A stretch of DNA of 64,000 bases from Ampelocalamus luodianensis (Eukaryota; Streptophyta; Magnoliopsida; Poales; Poaceae), in NCBI GenBank assembly GCA_036346255.1, contig CM070628.1:7083840-7147839 (forward strand), written 5' to 3'. The notes beneath the pieces were generated by a model. That model did not search any database, was not told the origin of the DNA, and saw nothing but the letters and a program-made list of their open reading frames with translations. Below, in pieces: positions 59,374-64,000 of the stretch; the stretch's first letter is position 1; each line of letters opens with the position of its first letter. The translations under genes and the position numbers were made by a program.

Positions 59374-60652
59374 AAAAGAAACTCCTGACCTGCAGTTGTT
59401 AAGTTGTTACGAACCTTATGATGAATGCATTCATATAACTTTATTTTTAAAAAATATATAAGCTTCTCAGTAATATCCATTATAAGTTAAATAGCAAATT
59501 GCTTTATATGGACACCAAGTTTTTGCTAATTGTGCCAAACCTACTGCAGGACGGCTATTTTGAAATTATTGGAACAGTTGATTTTATTAGGAGCTCTGAC
59601 TGATGATTATAAGCTGTCAGACCCAGTTGGTCCTCGGATGGCTAGGCTGCCTTTGGATCCAATGTACTCCAATGCATTAATAGTGTCGAGCGAATTCAAG
59701 TGCTTGGAAGAAATGTTGATTGTTGTTTCTATGCTTTCAGTGGAATCAATTTTCTTTTCCCCACGCGAGAAGTTAGAAGAGGTATTCTATTTGAATTCCT
59801 GGCAACTTGTTAAATGTATGTCCCACATTGGGTTCTAATCGGAGATTATGAAGTATATTACAACGATAGTATTGGATCCCTTTAGTACACGTTGCAATAC
59901 CAGGCAATACATGCCTTTCAGGTTATAGGTGATCATTGATTAATAAATACACTGCGTTGATTTTTTTTCAAGAACACAGCCTAAATTGCATTGCATATTT
60001 ATATACTTTTGACAGATTGGAGCATTGTTTACTGTATCCTGTAACACTTGTTCTCAGTTATCTTTTGATGGAGTGGGTTTTCCCCTGTTGCAAAAAAAAT
60101 TGGAGCATTCATTGCTCTTATTACTAAGCTCCCGGGGGGTGCAAATTTTTTGGTGTTGCAGAATTTGTAATGGTTCTCGATTTTTTAATAGTTATGTCAT
60201 AGAATCTTTTACTGTTTTATTGTGGTCTATCTTGAAGTACCTTTAGGATACCTAAAAAAGGTACCCTCTAGGCTCAAACTTGTCATGATCTGTCATTTGC
60301 GTATTGATGAGGAATACTAAGCTTCAACTTGTATTTGGTTGGGATCTTCCCCTGTTGGGCCTGAGATAAAGAAATCCAGTGTTTCGACTTTCCAGGACAC
60401 AAGTGCATGTATTGATCCTTTTGCCTTATTTTTTGTTTAGGCAAGAACTGCTAGGAAGAGTTTTGAAAGCTCGGAAGGAGACCATATAACGTTGGTGAAT
60501 GTATATCGAGCCACTGCAGAATGCTTGGAGAAGAGCAAAAATGCAAATGCCAAAGAAAAAACAATGGAAAAGGCTTTGAACAGATGGTCCAGGGAAAACT
60601 TTATCAATTACTGGTCTCTAAGACACGCTCGTGATGTTCACAGGTTAGTTAT

Positions 60653-61150
60653 GGGTGTGTTTGGTAGGGTGCATAAGCTTGGACCAGGCTCCTCAGGTGC
60701 AGAATCTTTTTGGTTTCGTTTGTTTGGATGGTTGTACGCGTAAAGCAATCTGGTTGAGCAAATGCAAAAGGTGCCTTCGGGCCGGCTGGGCAGAAACGCC
60801 CAATTTCTCCATTTCTCCATATGCAGGCTCTACTAATAACGTTATTAAGAGGTGATCAGTGCATAATAGGTAGTATTAGAGTGGATTAAAGTGGGTTAAG
60901 GTAAAATGAGGGCTATTAGAATATATTAAGACAAAATTAAAGTCATGCTAACATTTTCTTTCCACCGTCTCTAGCATCTACACTTGCGGTCAACGTCCTT
61001 ATGCTCCCAACCAAACAACATCTTAGCATAGCCTGCTCAACAAAAATAGTCAATCAAACAACTCATATTGCATCTACACAGCCTAGCTCGTTTCAGCCTG
61101 GATGACCCATACGGGCTAGGCTAACGGTATGCAGGGAACCAAACACACCC
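60653..61150. mobile_element. MITE with 12-22 bp inverted ends (498 bp), in helicase intron
   Basis: The left end is GGGTGTGTTTGGTAGGGTGC and the right end, reverse-complemented, is GGGTGTGTTTGGTTCCCTGC. It is flanked by TAT on both sides (60650-60652 and 61151-61153). A 3-bp duplication fits PIF/Harbinger or CACTA better than hAT. It begins 10 bp after an exon end, so the donor GTTAGT lies just outside it. Confidence 0.7.
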
Positions 61151-62192
61151 TATAATATCATTCTTGATGGATGGCTTGAACTATCAAATCAGATTTGATA
61201 TAATATGGTGATCTGCAGTTATTCATCCTCTTAAATGATGAAATTGCAGAAACTATTACTGTTGTGGTCTTGTGTATTTTGAATAATTGTAGTCGCTGAG
61301 CACAATGGCTTTTCAGGGTTGGTTTAACAATTAACACTTAACAGTGCTGCACTGGTCACGAAGCATGACATAGTATTGTAGCATGAACACATGAAATACT
61401 TATAAGTGAAAGAATTTATTTCTTGACTTTCTGCTGTCATTCCTTTTAGGACCACTAGCAGATGTTGAAATTAAACGTGAAACGTTAGAAAACTCTTGAA
61501 AAACGAAAAGGAAGCAAGTCCATTTTATGAAGTTCAGAGTATCCAGTGAGCTGACAGGCATTTCTGTTTATTGCAGTCAAATTCAGGGCCATGTGCAACA
61601 AATGGGGCTTAACCTATCATCATGTGGAGATGACATGATTCAGTTTCGGAGATGCCTTACTGCTGCTTTCTTCTTGAATGCAGCAGTGCGACAGCCAGAT
61701 GGATCATATAGGTACTGTCCCAATTTTTGTTGTCAATCTAAATACCTTACCGTAATTATCCTTTCCTGCATCATGATCCAAGGTTACTGCCATAAACTAA
61801 GCCGTTGCATGCTTCATAGTTCATATATAGATGTAAAAATGTGGTAGAGTGCAGCTCTACACAAGCTTATGGTTTCACCTGTTGATTGGTAGGGCTCTTG
61901 CAACCAGTCAGAGCGTGCAGATCAACGAGTTGGTTCGGACGAGTCAGAATTACGTCAGGAACCTGACCCGGATCGATCCCTTGTGGCTGGCTGAACTCAC
62001 CCCGCAGTATTACGCTACCAAGGATTAATTTTGATCTATCGTCATAGATCCTTCTAATCTTGTAACATTACAGCATTTATTTATTTGTCTAACTTCTGTT
62101 CGTTATTTCAAGTGTCGTGGCAGTGGTGAGCATCAACTTTCCTTTTTTTTTAGAAATGCTTAGGAGGAACTAGTCATTTTTTCTCTTAAGAA

Positions 62193-62328
62193 GTTTTTTT
62201 TTTTGTCCCAGGATTTCTCCTCCGGAACCGACCGGACACCAGTGCCGAGTTCGAACTCAAGCGCTGGTGGGCTGTGCAGCCCCTGCTGCCACAAGCCAAG
62301 TGAGCTACGCTCACTTCCCTCGCATCCT
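62193..62328 (-). mobile_element. tRNA-derived SINE
   Basis: On the minus strand there is an A-box-like TAGCTCACTTGG, a B-box-like GAGTTCGAACTC about 50 bases on, and then TCCTGGGACAAAAAAAAA with an A tail. Spacing and poly(A) end are those of plant SINEs. It lies about 165 bp behind the helicase stop, close to or in its 3' UTR. Confidence 0.7.
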
Positions 62329-63131
62329 AATTCAAACATATGGATGTAGCAAATGCATTCGATGGCACGAAACATTACTGTGTTGCTAATATAATACTTA
62401 TTTTTGCTTGAAACAAGCATAGTTACTATGTGTTCGTTCCACCTCCAGATGGGTTCTAAAACAAGCCGACCCAAATGGGTGAGGTTATGTGTGTGACTTA
62501 GAAGTGGTTCTCCGAAGGTGAATCAGGAATTTTCTCATTGCAATCTAGTGTGGGAAAATTTGTATTATCAATGATTGAACGGGATGTCGAGTGTCTTTTC
62601 TTTTATGTGCACTTGTGTTTGTTGGACAGGAATTGGACGACATTAGGAGAATGTGATGACGCAGTACTCTCTTTTGCTTCGTTTTGCACTTAGCTTAAAT
62701 AGAGATGTCTAGTAGAAGATGTTACCCTCTGGAGATGAAGATTTGTTTACCTGGTTTTATTAATTGCAATTTTTCTCCATTTGTTACAAAAATAAAGCTG
62801 AAATATCTCACGATGAAATGGTCCTAAGTCCTACGGCCGTGTTGGAGATGGGGATTTACATGAACTCATGTAAAAAGTTCAATTGTTTGCTGTTAAATTC
62901 CTATGTTTTAAATATGTCATAAACAATGTACTATAGATAAACAGTGAGATAGCAGTAATAACAGTCTACCACGAACACAATTGGAGCAACTCCAAAACCC
63001 AAATAAACCCTATAAATAACCTTGCGAAGTTTCCATCACAACCATCGGATCAACATTAGACGGCAAAGAAGCATCGCTTGCCAAGGAGGAAACAGAAAAG
63101 GAAAAAAGAAAAGTGAACTGATAAATAAATA
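62329..63131. other. No recognised gene or element
   Basis: Intergenic DNA downstream of the helicase. The short ORF on the minus strand at 62160-62474 overlaps the SINE and is not a gene. Confidence 0.5.
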
Positions 63132-63516
63132 GAGTAAACTTTGTAAAACCAGGCTACCTTTGGTAAAACTATCATGAAACCACAATTTAAACTATCATGG
63201 AACCACCCTTTTAAGTAATAATTTCAGATAATCACACTTCTCTTTGCATAGCATTTCACAAAACCACACTTTCAAACATTACCGTCATATTCAACAAGTT
63301 GGGCCCTCTTGTCGGTCTCACAAGCCTATTTATATTAGTAAACGGAAACAGGATAACCTTGTGAGACCAACGAGTGGGTCCAGCTTGTTGGAGACTTAAA
63401 AGTGTGGTTTTGTGAAATATTACACAAAGAAAAGTGTGGTTCTCTGGAATTGTTTCTTAAAACTATGTTTTTCTTGTAGTTTTATCAAAGGTAGTGTGGT
63501 TTTGTAAAATTTACTC
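63132..63516. mobile_element. MULE-type MITE (385 bp)
   Basis: The ends are GAGTAAACTTTGTAAAACC and, reverse-complemented, GAGTAAATTTTACAAAACC. Similarity continues through CTACCTTTG and ATAAAACTA. A perfect 9-bp duplication AAATAAATA lies at 63123-63131 and 63517-63525. The long arms (over 150 bp with CAAAACCACACTT) make it foldback-like. No coding content. Confidence 0.85.
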
Positions 63517-63525
63517 AAATAAATA

Positions 63526-64000
63526 AGATAAAATTGGCTACAGAGTACTACATTTTGGTGACATTAGCTACATGACAACCAATTTTCGTGTCTTTACCCA
63601 AAGACACTACAAAACATGCCTCTTTGCTGTGGGACACTATGACTATTAAAATAATATATTTGGTTGGTTTGGAGAGAGAAACATTTCAAAATAACCTCAA
63701 TGCACTTCTCTTCTTCTTCCTTCATTCTTCACAAACAGAACGGAGGAAGAGAAAGAAACAGAGCATTACAGGGCTCAAACTCACCGATGATCGAGTGGGG
63801 AGGTCGGAGAGGCTCTAGCTAAGCTCAAAAATGGAATGAGGGGGTCATAGGGAACACGATGGCGGCAGTGGACGAGAGGAGGTGGACCATGGCAACCTAG
63901 CAGCGAGTTGTAGCAGTGGCCGGACGCTTGTGGTGTCGTTGCTCCCGATGGGATTGGACTCAAATCAAACATGCAACAAGGTGGTAGAGGTTTATGTGAT
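63526..64000. other. Unassigned, G-rich toward the window edge
   Basis: AT-rich to about 63700 and then GC-richer (63780-63960) with CGATGGCGGCAGTGGACG-like bases. The GC-rich part resembles the middle of the long LTR family, but the window ends before any end or domain can be seen. Confidence 0.35.

Larger units (their letters stand above)
45976..62028 (+). pseudogene. DEAH10: DEAH10/RID1-like (DHX33-type) RNA helicase, 5' truncated
   Basis: Exons in order: about 45976-46147 (KLIIMSASLDAK, GGAKAVHIQGRQYLVDILYT), 51464-51667 (GDILAFLTGHEEVESLDRLI, SSLPSEQQM), 52643-52803 (VVLATNIAETSVTIPSIKYV), 52875-53060 (GRAGREGPGK), 59550-59781 (winged-helix/ratchet part, GALTDDYKL), 60441-60643, 61577-61721, 61893-62028 (ends LAELTPQYYATKD, stop). 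They correspond to the C-terminal half of DEAH-box helicases of the plant DEAH10/RID1 and animal DHX33 group, implicated in pre-mRNA or rRNA processing. Walker A and the DEAH box are absent from the window. Lesions: 5' truncation, one extra T in a seven-T run at about 46019-46026 (frameshift), TAG at 51545-51547, and about 16 residues missing in frame in the last exon between VQI and NELV, in the OB-fold. Introns hold solo LTR C, a second solo LTR, a copia element and a MITE. Confidence 0.85.

Noticed and set aside
62193..62328. A tRNA gene suggested by A- and B-box-like sequence
   Set aside because: No cloverleaf could be drawn. The spacing plus A-tail fit a SINE.

Overview
This is a nuclear window from a grass (Poaceae). 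The species cannot be fixed from the sequence. The grass call rests on nested LTR retrotransposons, a Stowaway MITE with the usual CTCCCTC ends, Mutator-like elements with 9-10 bp target duplications, a tRNA-derived SINE, a very GC-rich single-TM glycosyltransferase exon, and GT-AG introns. Most of the 64 kb is transposon. Only one host gene looks intact, a two-exon GT31-type glycosyltransferase on the minus strand (27605-28787). Three host-gene remnants are recognisable: two exons of a proteasome RPT5 gene (17438-17702), a 5'-truncated DEAH10/RID1-like (DHX33-type) RNA helicase spread over 16 kb (about 45976-62028), and a Mei2-like RRM fragment carried inside a Mutator-like element (37615-37986).

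Layout. 1-17437: a very long LTR (copy A, minus strand) split by a complete Tat-clade Ty3/gypsy element (121-13009, target duplication AGAAT). The Tat element reads on the minus strand (gag, protease, RT, RNase H, second RNase H, integrase). Between pol and the 3' LTR it carries an opposite-strand gene with its own TATA box and seven GT-AG introns (1304-4846, plus strand). The far end of LTR A abuts the RPT5 exon. 17703-26430: poorly resolved repeats, a 140-bp (AT)n(GT)n microsatellite, a Stowaway MITE and another probable LTR of the long family. 27605-28787: the glycosyltransferase gene. 29012-33199 and 34051-38642: two Mutator-like elements of one family, with long inverted ends rich in CCCCTAGGGG. 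The first carries a decayed plant-mobile-domain gene and the second a captured Mei2-like fragment. A local duplication around them preserves empty-site copies that confirm the insertions.

39094-43601 and 46299-51362: two solo LTRs of 4.5 and 5.1 kb from the same loose family as copy A, each with an exact 5-bp target duplication. 44201-45014: a PIF/Harbinger-like non-autonomous element. 45427-46003: a decayed GRF zinc-finger/coiled-coil sequence that runs directly into helicase sequence. Helicase exons follow in order to 62028. Their introns hold the 5.1-kb solo LTR, a 1.65-kb solo LTR (53248-54894), a decayed Ty1/copia element with 106-bp LTRs (55057-59373) and a 498-bp MITE. The right end holds a SINE and a 385-bp MULE-type MITE.

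The parts do not form a pathway; the window is a record of insertion into and around decaying genes. The items most worth a second look are the spliced antisense gene of the Tat element with hairpin repeats in two of its introns, the recurrence of the same GTCGTA/TACGAC half-sites in an unrelated solo LTR, the gene-like splice-donor modules inside the giant LTRs, and the MULE family with about 650-bp inverted ends.
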